Source: Oscillospiraceae bacterium
GTDB lineage: Bacteria; Bacillota; Clostridia; Oscillospirales; Oscillospiraceae
NCBI GenBank assembly: GCA_031282225.1
Contig: JAITEC010000164.1
Coordinates: 1-5,498, forward strand
DNA: 5,498 nucleotides
Direction: 5' to 3'
Shown: piece after piece, positions 1-5,498 of the stretch
How the letters are laid out: the number at the start of each line of letters is the position of its first letter
Numbering within the stretch: position 1 is the first letter of the stretch
Position numbers and translations under genes: made by a program
The notes under the pieces: generated by a model
Told to the model about the DNA's origin: nothing
What the model saw: the letters and a program-made list of their open reading frames with translations, nothing else
Databases searched by the model: none

Positions 1-17
1 AAAATGCGAAATTTAAC

Positions 18-60
18 AATTTTTGCTCCGTCGCACGGGGCGCACTCCTACGCAAAAATT
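18..60. repeat. 9-bp perfect inverted repeat upstream of the kinase promoter
   Basis: AATTTTTGC (18-26) is matched by its exact reverse complement GCAAAAATT (52-60), with 25 nt between the arms. It lies about 75 bp upstream of the predicted -35 box. No T-run follows the distal arm on the plus strand, so it does not look like a rightward terminator. It could be a protein-binding site, or part of the 3' end of a gene to the left. The role is unknown; only the symmetry is directly seen. Confidence 0.5.
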
Positions 61-62
61 CA

Positions 63-79
63 TTTCGCCGTCGGCGAAA
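63..79. repeat. Short hairpin, 7-bp arms with 3-nt loop
   Basis: TTTCGCC (63-69) and GGCGAAA (73-79) are perfect inverted arms around GTC. Read on the minus strand, the stem is followed after a few bases by ATTTTT. That gives a weak resemblance to a leftward intrinsic terminator for something transcribed from the right. No leftward gene is visible between this hairpin and the kinase, so a terminator role is doubtful. An operator or a chance palindrome is equally possible. Confidence 0.4.
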
Positions 80-132
80 AGGACGAAAGTGCACAAACGG
101 CCGCAAACGAATTTATTTCCCGTGAATTTTCC

Positions 133-161
133 TTGTCTTTTGCGGTAAAATATGCTAAAAT
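133..161 (+). promoter_or_regulatory. Predicted sigma-A promoter for the hybrid kinase gene
   Basis: The -35 box is TTGTCT (133-138) and the -10 box is TAAAAT (156-161), with a 17-nt spacer. A TG dinucleotide at 153-154 gives the extended -10 form TGnTAAAAT. The -10 matches five of six consensus bases and the -35 four of six. Transcription would start near 167-170 and leave a leader of about 80 nt before the ATG at 249. The region is clearly AT-richer than the genes. This is inferred from motif matching only. Confidence 0.65.
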
Positions 162-248
162 AACACAAAAGCGCAAATGTATGTGGCGGGGATCCCAAAA
201 AACTGGCCGACTAAAATAAATTCCGATAGTGTTGTGGGCGGATTAGAG

Positions 249-2240
249 ATGAAACGTTTTTTTCTGTACTCCACGCAGGGGAAGATAATAGCGCTGCTCC
301 TGCTGTTCATGACGCTTTCCTTTGGAGCATCGTGGTTTACAGTGCACTATGCGTCGCATACTGCCATGACAGGGGCGAAAGAGGACAAGCTCATGGCGAT
401 CACCGTATTGCTCGACATAGGCTTAGGGGAGCGCAGCTTCAATGACATCCTCGCCGCGCGGGGCGCCCTCGGCGTCCCGCGCGGCGAGAAAATAGCGCTG
501 CTCAACAGGGAACTGCGGGACATTACGGAAGAGGTAGCCTCGGCGTACCCAAGCTTGGGAGTTGGGTACTATTCGCGCGAGCTGGACGCCATCTTGACAT
601 ACGGCCCGGCCTCGGAGTACAGCCAGACTGTGGGGATATCCATCGCGGAGGATCACCCGGGCCGCGCCGTCATGGCGACTAACCGGGCGGCCGTGCGGCG
701 CGGATCCATGGTGCGCGGCGACATTATAAACGCCATGCGCCCACTCGTGCGGGGCGGCGAGGTCATCGGATACATATGGGCAAACGAACTGACAACGGAT
801 ATTGAAAAGCAATTCAACAGCATTACCGACGGGGTACTGCTCGTGCTCTTCCTGTTCTATATCGTCTCCGTCTTTGCCGCCGTAGTGCTGTTCAGGCGCA
901 CGATGCGCGACGTTAGCAATGTGGTAAAGGGCGTGCGCGGTCTGCGCTGCGACCTCACAAAGACGCTCGACAGCACGGGCGGCGACCTTGGCGAGGTAGT
1001 GGACAGCATAAACGCGATGGCGACGGATATCTTAAAGGCCAACGAGGAGCGCAAGGCTCTGCTGATGGCCGAGGCCGCAAACCAGGCACAGCGCGATTTC
1101 CTGGCGCGCATGAGCCACGAGATAAGGACGCCCATGAACGGCGTCATAGGCATGACGCTCCTCGCTAAGGGCGCCCGTTCCGAAGCACAGCGCATGGAAT
1201 ATATCGACAAGATACATCTGTCCGCGTCGTTGCTGCTGGGTATCATAAACGACATACTCGACTTCTCAAAAATTGAAGCCGGAAAGATGGAACTCGAAAA
1301 CGCGCCGTTTAGCATAAAGGATATCATCGAAAATGTCCGCGACCTCATTAGCCCGAAAGCCGACGAAAAGGGTCTGCGCTTGGATATCGCCGTTGACGGC
1401 TCCGTGCCGGACATGATGGTGGGCGACGCCCTGCGAATATCCCAAATACTGCTCAACCTGCTGGGCAATGCCGTTAAATTCACGCTGTGCGGCACCATAT
1501 CGCTGGAACTTGCCGCCCAGCAGATCGACGGCGGCAAGCTGAGGCTGCACTGCGCCGTGCGCGACACGGGCATAGGCATGAACAGGGAACAGATGGAGAA
1601 CATCACAAAGCCGTTCACGCAGGCGGACAGCTCCACGGCGCGCAAATACGGCGGCACGGGTCTGGGGCTGTCCATTAGCCGCGCGCTCGTGGAACTGATG
1701 GGCGGGACACTGTCTGTCGCGAGCGCGCCCGACGAGGGCAGCGAGTTCTCTTTCTCCGTCGTCCTCGAACCGCACTCCGGCCAATCAGGGGCGCAGCGCG
1801 GCACAGACAGCGGCGCGGCGGAGGGTCTGCGATACGACAGCTACTCGCTGCTCGTCGTGGAGGACAACGAGATAAACCAGATCATCGTCGATACGCTGCT
1901 GAAGGAAATGGGCTTTTCAGTGGATCTCGCGGAAAACGGACGACAGGGCGTAGACGCTTTTTTGGAAAAATCGTACGACCTCATATTCATGGACATCCGT
2001 ATGCCCGTAATGGACGGCCTCCTCGCTACGCGCGAGATACGCAGTATAGAGGCGGGGTGGGCCGTATCCGGCGTACCCGCCGGCCGCCCGGCGCGAGTGC
2101 CCATCATAGCCATGACTGCCAACGCCATGCAAGAAGACCGCGAGCTCACCCGCGAGGCCGGCATGGACGGGCATGTATCCAAACCCATCGATATCGGCGA
2201 GATCCGCTCCGTGCTGCGCACGGCTTTGCCTGAACGATGA
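249..2240 (+). CDS. Membrane-bound hybrid sensor histidine kinase with C-terminal receiver domain
   Basis: This 663-residue inner-membrane hybrid kinase should autophosphorylate on His and pass the phosphate to its own receiver Asp. There are two membrane segments, about residues 11-31 and 194-215. Between them is an extracytoplasmic sensor of about 160 residues with the blocks GVGYYSRELDAI (104-115), DHPGR (135-139) and VIGYIWANEL (172-181), which recall AtoS-like single-Cache sensors. A degenerate HAMP-like linker follows (about 216-265). The kinase core has the H box SHEIRTPMN with His290, an N box with Asn403 and Asn407, the G1 box DTGIGM (439-444), the F box around Phe456 and the G2 box GGTGLGL (468-474). 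The receiver (about 532-660) has acidic residues Glu538/Asp539, phosphoacceptor Asp582, Thr623 and Lys645, so both modules look active. The ATG at 249 is preferred over the in-frame ATG at 177, which would sit almost on the predicted transcription start. The ribosome site before 249 is weak. The ligand is unknown, and no partner regulator or HPt gene is adjacent. Confidence 0.93.
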   Translation: MKRFFLYSTQGKIIALLLLFMTLSFGASWFTVHYASHTAMTGAKEDKLMAITVLLDIGLGERSFNDILAARGALGVPRGEKIALLNRELRDITEEVASAYPSLGVGYYSRELDAILTYGPASEYSQTVGISIAEDHPGRAVMATNRAAVRRGSMVRGDIINAMRPLVRGGEVIGYIWANELTTDIEKQFNSITDGVLLVLFLFYIVSVFAAVVLFRRTMRDVSNVVKGVRGLRCDLTKTLDSTGGDLGEVVDSINAMATDILKANEERKALLMAEAANQAQRDFLARMSHEIRTPMNGVIGMTLLAKGARSEAQRMEYIDKIHLSASLLLGIINDILDFSKIEAGKMELENAPFSIKDIIENVRDLISPKADEKGLRLDIAVDGSVPDMMVGDALRISQILLNLLGNAVKFTLCGTISLELAAQQIDGGKLRLHCAVRDTGIGMNREQMENITKPFTQADSSTARKYGGTGLGLSISRALVELMGGTLSVASAPDEGSEFSFSVVLEPHSGQSGAQRGTDSGAAEGLRYDSYSLLVVEDNEINQIIVDTLLKEMGFSVDLAENGRQGVDAFLEKSYDLIFMDIRMPVMDGLLATREIRSIEAGWAVSGVPAGRPARVPIIAMTANAMQEDRELTREAGMDGHVSKPIDIGEIRSVLRTALPER

Positions 2241-2301
2241 TGCGGGCCGCACCCCAGCCGGGGCTCCCTTGCGATCGATATATGATAATCCTGAATACTG
2301 T

Positions 2302-2305
2302 GGAG
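2302..2305 (+). promoter_or_regulatory. Ribosome binding site that decides the holA start
   Basis: GGAG (2302-2305) ends 9 nt before the ATG at 2315. The frame is open back to an ATG at 2237 that overlaps the kinase stop. The extra 26 residues this would add (beginning MMRAAPQPGLP) do not resemble the start of a delta subunit, and that ATG has no evident ribosome site of its own. Confidence 0.65.
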
Positions 2306-2314
2306 ATGTATGTA

Positions 2315-3367
2315 ATGGATAAAAACGCCGCTGCCGCGAGGCAGTCCGTGGAGACCCTCAGGCAAGATATAAGCGAGGGCAAGCCGCGCAGGCTATATGT
2401 GCTGCACGGAGAGGAGCGCTATTTGCGCGACCGGATGCTCGAGAGCTTGCGCGCCCTGCTTAAAGGCGGGTCCGCAGATTTCGACCACAGGCGCCTGGCT
2501 TGGAAGAAGGCAACGGTCGAGGGAATACGCGCCGCCGTGGACACGCCGCCCGCTTTTTCGGAGTACGCCATTATCGAAGCGCGCGACTTCGACTTCTCGG
2601 GGGCAGGCGAATCCGATAGGCTCTCGCTCTGCCGGCTATTTGCCGACTTGCCGGAATACGCCTGCCTCGTCTTTGTGTTCGACACGCTGGAATACAAGCC
2701 GGATGGCAGGACTGCCCTGGGCAAGGCGCTGAAGAAATACGCCTGCGTTGTGGAATTTGGCTTGCAGGACGAGGCAAAACTAGTAAAGTGGGTCGCCGCC
2801 CACTTCAAGCGCCTCGGAAAGTCAATCAGCGCGGCCGACGCCAAGCACCTCATCGGCATGACCGACGGGTATATGGCCGGCCTGTGCAACGACATTGAAA
2901 TACTCGCGTCGTATACGGCGGGCAGCGCCGTCACGTCAGACGACATAGACGCCGTTGTAACTCCCACCACGGAGGCGTTTACGTATAACCTGACCGACGC
3001 GCTCGCCCGCGGTGACTACGACTCGGCGGCCGTCGTCCTCGACACGCTGCTGCGCATGAGGGAGGCGCCGCACAAGCTGATTTACAGCATATCGCTGAAA
3101 ATGCGGCAGCTGCTAGCCGCGCGCGTCTGCTTGGAAAACAGGCAAAACGCCGCGCAACTGGCAAAAATGTGCGATATCCGGTTCCAGTTCCAAGCAAACT
3201 CCCTCATGTCGTCCGCGCGCTCCATAACGCTCGACGAGTGCCGCGACGCTGTCTCGTTCTGCGCGCAGGCCGCGTACGCCATGAACAGCGGCGGCGGCGA
3301 GGAGGAACTCATAAAGCTGCTCCCCCGCCTGGCCATCTCCCGCCAAACACGCGCGAGCGCCGTATGA
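2315..3367 (+). CDS. holA: DNA polymerase III, delta subunit (clamp loader)
   Basis: The delta subunit opens the sliding beta clamp in the clamp-loader complex of the replicase. The 350-residue product is close to the usual 330-345. Family landmarks appear in order. An N-terminal nucleotide-fold start, LYVLHGEERYLRDRML, lies near residues 27-42. The segment DTPPAFSEYAIIEARDFDF (76-94) corresponds to the family's Pro-Phe-Phe-type strand and loop. A core strand LVFVFDTLE is at 118-126. The lid-like helical domain contains DEAKLVKWVAAHFKRLGKSI (152-171) and LCNDIEILASY (190-200). A C-terminal helical collar begins near EAFTYNLTDALARGDYD (220-236). As expected for delta, there is no P-loop. The start follows a GGAG site 74 nt after the kinase stop, and the 3' end overlaps rnmV by 4 bp. 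In many Bacillota holA sits near comEC and rpsT; neither is next to it here. Confidence 0.93.
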   Translation: MDKNAAAARQSVETLRQDISEGKPRRLYVLHGEERYLRDRMLESLRALLKGGSADFDHRRLAWKKATVEGIRAAVDTPPAFSEYAIIEARDFDFSGAGESDRLSLCRLFADLPEYACLVFVFDTLEYKPDGRTALGKALKKYACVVEFGLQDEAKLVKWVAAHFKRLGKSISAADAKHLIGMTDGYMAGLCNDIEILASYTAGSAVTSDDIDAVVTPTTEAFTYNLTDALARGDYDSAAVVLDTLLRMREAPHKLIYSISLKMRQLLAARVCLENRQNAAQLAKMCDIRFQFQANSLMSSARSITLDECRDAVSFCAQAAYAMNSGGGEEELIKLLPRLAISRQTRASAV

Positions 3368-3990
3368 GGCGCCGTGTGCGCGAGGTCGTCGTCGTAGAGG
3401 GGCGCTATGACAAATCGGCCGTAACATCCGCCGTGGACGCTACAGTAGTCGTCACGTGCGGCTTTGGCGTCTTCAACGACCGTGAAAAGCTGGAGCTCTT
3501 GCGCGTATACGCAAATTCGCGCGGACTCATCGTGCTCACGGACTGCGACGGCGCCGGTTTTCTCATACGCGGCAAACTCGCCGGCATGATAGGATCAACT
3601 AACATAAAACACGCGTACATCCCCGATGTCTATGGGCGCGAGCGGCGCAAGTCCGCGTGCTCAAAAGAGGGCAAGCTGGGCGTTGAGGGCATGAACCGGG
3701 ACACCATCGTCTCCGCGCTGGAGCGCGCCGGAGCTACATTCGACAGCGACGGTGACGGTGACGGCTGCGCCGCGAAAATGCCGCGCGGCATAACAACGCG
3801 CGACTTGTACTCCTGGGGCCTGTGCGGCTGCCGCGACAGCGCCGCGCGGCGCCGCGAGCTTCAGGCGCGGCTGGGGCTCCCAGAGCGCCTGTCCTCACGC
3901 GGCCTCGCCCAGGCCCTGAGCGCCATGTTCACGCGCGACGAATTCCTGCGCTCGGCTATATCCGCACATCCTCAAAGCCCCTGTCCGTGA
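3364..3990 (+). CDS. rnmV: Ribonuclease M5 (5S rRNA maturation endonuclease, Toprim family)
   Basis: RNase M5 cleaves both strands of the 5S rRNA precursor stem in a ribosomal-protein-assisted reaction in the cytoplasm. The 208-residue product begins with a Toprim domain: VVVEGRYD (residues 9-16), with catalytic Glu12, then IVLTDCDGAG (56-65), with the metal-binding DxD pair Asp60/Asp62. The family segment KHAYIPDVYGRERRKSACSK and GKLGVEGM (103-110) follows. The C-terminal domain (about 142-200) carries TTRDLYSWGLCGCRDSAARR and matches the pattern of the DUF4093-type domain found in Bacillota RNase M5. Between the domains is an Asp-Gly tract (127-134). The ATG overlaps the holA stop (ATGA), which implies translational coupling; the upstream ribosome site is weak. 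The gene is often beside ksgA, but here it follows holA. Its last 35 bp overlap the convergent PHP gene. Confidence 0.9.
   Translation: MRRRVREVVVVEGRYDKSAVTSAVDATVVVTCGFGVFNDREKLELLRVYANSRGLIVLTDCDGAGFLIRGKLAGMIGSTNIKHAYIPDVYGRERRKSACSKEGKLGVEGMNRDTIVSALERAGATFDSDGDGDGCAAKMPRGITTRDLYSWGLCGCRDSAARRRELQARLGLPERLSSRGLAQALSAMFTRDEFLRSAISAHPQSPCP
3748..3765 (+). repeat. Hexamer repeat GACGGY x3 coding for Asp-Gly
   Basis: Three tandem GACGGT/GACGGC units encode DGDGDG inside rnmV, and a GACAGC unit just before them adds Asp-Ser. The run falls in the linker between the Toprim domain and the C-terminal domain, so its length may vary between strains without loss of function. The repeat is directly visible; the variability is inferred. 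Confidence 0.6.
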
Positions 3991-4786
3991 GGATCTTGCG
4001 GTACCGGAAGCCGGCGTCACGCAGCAGCTGCGCCATCTCCGGGAACTTGTACGCGACGGACTCTACAGCGTGGCTGTCGCTGGACAGTATCACCTCGCCG
4101 CCGCGCGCGAGCAGCTCGCGCCAAAGCCACAGCTGCGGGTAGGGTTCCGTGCGCCCCACACGGTACATCGCGCCCGTGTTCACCTCAAAAAGACGGCACG
4201 TTCTCAGTATCTCCTCCATCGCCGCCATCGCCGCGTCGCGGTAGCGTCGGTTATCGGTGTCAAATTGCCGCCCGCCCTCGTTGTTCTTGTTGACGAGGTC
4301 AAAATGGCCTATTATATCGCAGCCAGTCAGGCGCGCCACCTGCGACTCGGCGGCGAAATACGACTGCGCGAACGCGTAGTAATCGCCGCCAAACAGCCTG
4401 TCCACAGTCTCCCGCTGCCCGTCCGGCCCGTCGTCCACAAACCGGTACTCGCCGTCCTTATTAACGAAGTGGGTAGAACCTATCACATAGTCGAACGGGT
4501 CTGTCGCCATGTCGGCCAATGCGTCCTGCTCAACGCCGGTGAACAGCGCTATTTTGCCGACGTATTTCTCTTTCAAGCCGCGCATTTCATCGAGGAAACG
4601 CGGCACGCTCTCCGGCGTGAGGTTTGCAAGGTCGACTTCCGATTCGACATCCGGGCTGACATGCGAGTGCTCCGATATGCCAAAAGACTCAAAGCCCGCG
4701 GCTATGGCGGCGAGGACCATCTCCTCGCACGTGTTCGCGCCGTCGGCATACGTTGTGTGGGCGTGCAGATTACACAGGCCTCTCAT
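3956..4786 (-). CDS. hisJ: PHP-domain phosphatase, histidinol-phosphatase (HisJ/HisK) family
   Basis: This family uses a metal cluster in a PHP fold to hydrolyse histidinol phosphate in histidine biosynthesis. The 276-residue product has the full ligand set: HAH (His8, His10), SEHSH (Glu39, His40, His42), GVE (Glu86), GSTHF (His106), IGHFD (His161) and SSDSH (Asp237, His239). The length fits the HisJ family, and the block FEVNTGAMYRVGRTEPYP (about 210-227) is typical of it. The start chosen is the ATG at 4786, which puts the HxH motif at residues 8-10. An in-frame TTG at 4831 lies inside purD and would add 15 residues rich in Arg and Ala. A purine-rich stretch (minus strand, 4809-4800) ends 13 nt upstream, a rather long spacing. 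The gene begins 8 nt after the purD stop, so the two are probably cotranscribed. No histidine gene is visible nearby, so the substrate is inferred from family alone; another phosphoester is possible. Confidence 0.87.
   Translation of the reverse strand: MRGLCNLHAHTTYADGANTCEEMVLAAIAAGFESFGISEHSHVSPDVESEVDLANLTPESVPRFLDEMRGLKEKYVGKIALFTGVEQDALADMATDPFDYVIGSTHFVNKDGEYRFVDDGPDGQRETVDRLFGGDYYAFAQSYFAAESQVARLTGCDIIGHFDLVNKNNEGGRQFDTDNRRYRDAAMAAMEEILRTCRLFEVNTGAMYRVGRTEPYPQLWLWRELLARGGEVILSSDSHAVESVAYKFPEMAQLLRDAGFRYRKILTDRGFEDVRI
3962..4001. repeat. Imperfect 12-bp hairpin across the rnmV/PHP convergent overlap
   Basis: CCGCA (3962-3966) pairs with TGCGG (3997-4001), and ATCCTCA (3968-3974) pairs with TGAGGAT (3988-3994). 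A 1x2 internal loop separates the two helices and a 13-nt apical loop closes the structure. The rnmV stop codon lies in the 3' arm, and the PHP stop is 4 bp outside the 5' arm. No T-run follows on either strand, so this is not a classical intrinsic terminator. It could act as a 3'-end stabilising or bidirectional pausing structure. Confidence 0.5.
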
Positions 4787-4794
4787 ACCTCGGG

Positions 4795-5498
4795 CTATGC
4801 CCCCTCTCCGCGCGCATTCGCGCGCCGCCAAATATCGTTCCTGTAGTGCGCGCCCTCAAAAGATATGAGTCCCACGCCCTCGTACGCGCGCGCGGCGGCG
4901 GCGTCGAGGGTGTCGGCTACAGCCGTGACGCCGAGCACGCGCCCGCCGTTTGTCACAACGGCGCCGTCTCGCGTCTGCGTGCCCGCGTGGAACACCATTA
5001 TGTCCTCCGGTATATGCTCCAGACCCGTTATCGGCTTCCCACTCTCATAAGCGCCAGGGTATCCCCCGCTCGCCATGACCACGCAGCACGCCGCCCCTTC
5101 TTTCCATTCTATCTCCGTATCGGACAGATTGCCGTCCGCAACGGCCTCGAAAATATCCATGATATCCGTTTCGAGCAGCGACAGTACCGCCTGTGCCTCG
5201 GGATCCCCGAACCTGGCGTTGTACTCTACCACGCGCGGTCCCGACGGCGTGAGCATGAGCCCGCAGTACAGCACGCCCTTGAATGTCCTGTCCTCCGCCG
5301 CCAGCGCCGCTATTGTCGGCTGTATTATATATTTCCCGCAATAATGCGATATTTCCCTCGTATACAGCGGGCTGGGCGCAAACGCGCCCATGCCGCCTGT
5401 GTTCGGCCCTCTGTCGCCGTCGTACGCGCGCTTATGGTCCTGTGACGCCGGCATCTGGACGACATTGTGCCCGTCTGAAAAGGCGAGCAGCGTAACCT
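4795..5498 (-). CDS. purD: Phosphoribosylamine-glycine ligase (GAR synthetase), 5' end outside the window
   Basis: PurD joins phosphoribosylamine and glycine using ATP, the second step of purine synthesis. The visible 233 residues are roughly the C-terminal half of a protein usually about 420 long. The frame is open to the window edge: upstream of the ATG codon at 5454 it continues VTLLAFSDGHNVVQ, which is family sequence, so that ATG is internal. ATP-grasp features include QDHKRAYDGDRGPNTGGMGA and VVEYNARFGDPEAQ, where Glu (5226-5224) and Asn (5220-5218) are the expected Mg-ATP ligands. The C-terminal domain carries CCVVMASGGYPGAYESGKPI and ends with YRNDIWRRA, where the family usually has Asp-Ile-Gly. 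The gene ends in TAG, 8 nt before the PHP gene. It is probably the last or next-to-last gene of a purine operon lying mostly to the right. Confidence 0.95.
   Translation of the reverse strand, partial: VTLLAFSDGHNVVQMPASQDHKRAYDGDRGPNTGGMGAFAPSPLYTREISHYCGKYIIQPTIAALAAEDRTFKGVLYCGLMLTPSGPRVVEYNARFGDPEAQAVLSLLETDIMDIFEAVADGNLSDTEIEWKEGAACCVVMASGGYPGAYESGKPITGLEHIPEDIMVFHAGTQTRDGAVVTNGGRVLGVTAVADTLDAAAARAYEGVGLISFEGAHYRNDIWRRANARGEGA

Noticed and set aside
63..91. Leftward intrinsic terminator at the 63-79 hairpin
   Set aside because: The stem is only 7 bp, the T-run begins several bases after it, and no leftward gene reads into it in this window.
4..219. Small 71-codon open frame at the left end
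   Set aside because: It runs through the predicted promoter and repeats, has no ribosome site and resembles nothing I recognise. It is most likely chance in AT-rich intergenic DNA.
177..248. Upstream in-frame ATG as the kinase start
   Set aside because: It lies about 8 nt from the predicted transcription start with no ribosome site. The product would begin with a polar stretch unlike the normal Lys-Arg-hydrophobic start seen at 249.
857..1804. Long minus-strand open frame (315 codons) opposite the kinase gene
   Set aside because: It is antisense to highly conserved kinase motifs (H, N and G boxes). Its product is Ser/Arg/Pro-rich with no recognisable domain, as expected of a shadow frame in GC-rich coding DNA.
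2252..2263. Hairpin CCCC-AGCC-GGGG after the kinase stop as a terminator
   Set aside because: The stem is only 4 bp and no T-run follows. Transcription probably continues into holA.
4070..4846. Plus-strand open frame of 258 codons opposite the PHP gene
   Set aside because: The minus-strand product has the complete PHP metal-ligand set. The plus-strand translation is Arg/Val/Ala-rich and shows no motif.
4753..5445. Plus-strand open frame of 230 codons opposite purD
   Set aside because: The other strand encodes unmistakable GAR synthetase sequence, and this frame has low-complexity Arg/His-rich composition.

Overview
This window is ordinary chromosomal DNA that is densely coding and GC-rich by eye. 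It most likely comes from a member of the Bacillota, probably a clostridial-type anaerobe. The main support is a ribonuclease M5 gene (Toprim domain plus a C-terminal domain typical of Bacillota M5 enzymes). A hybrid histidine kinase with an AtoS-like extracytoplasmic sensor fits the same group. The lineage is inferred from protein families, not from a marker gene.

Layout. Positions 1-248 are AT-rich and non-coding. They hold inverted repeats and a convincing sigma-A-type extended -10 promoter. A rightward run of three genes follows. First is a membrane hybrid sensor kinase (249-2240). After 74 nt comes holA, the DNA polymerase III delta (clamp loader) subunit (2315-3367). rnmV (RNase M5, 5S rRNA maturation; 3364-3990) starts on the last bases of holA in an ATGA overlap. 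A leftward pair reads in from the right edge: purD (glycinamide ribonucleotide synthetase, 5' end outside the window, 4795-5498) and, 8 nt after its stop, a PHP-family histidinol-phosphatase-like gene (3956-4786). The two runs converge tail to tail, and the rnmV and PHP coding regions overlap by 35 bp. An imperfect 12-bp hairpin spans that junction.

Function. The genes do not form one pathway. holA and rnmV are translationally coupled information-processing genes. purD and the PHP gene are nucleotide and amino-acid metabolism genes that probably form the end of a purine operon. The kinase is an orphan in this window, with no separate response regulator or output gene beside it.

I found no RNA gene, CRISPR array, insertion sequence or defence system, and nothing that amounts to a new biological system. 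The points most worth checking are the convergent overlap with its hairpin, the orphan hybrid kinase, the unusual holA-rnmV neighbourhood, and the Asp-Gly repeat in RNase M5.
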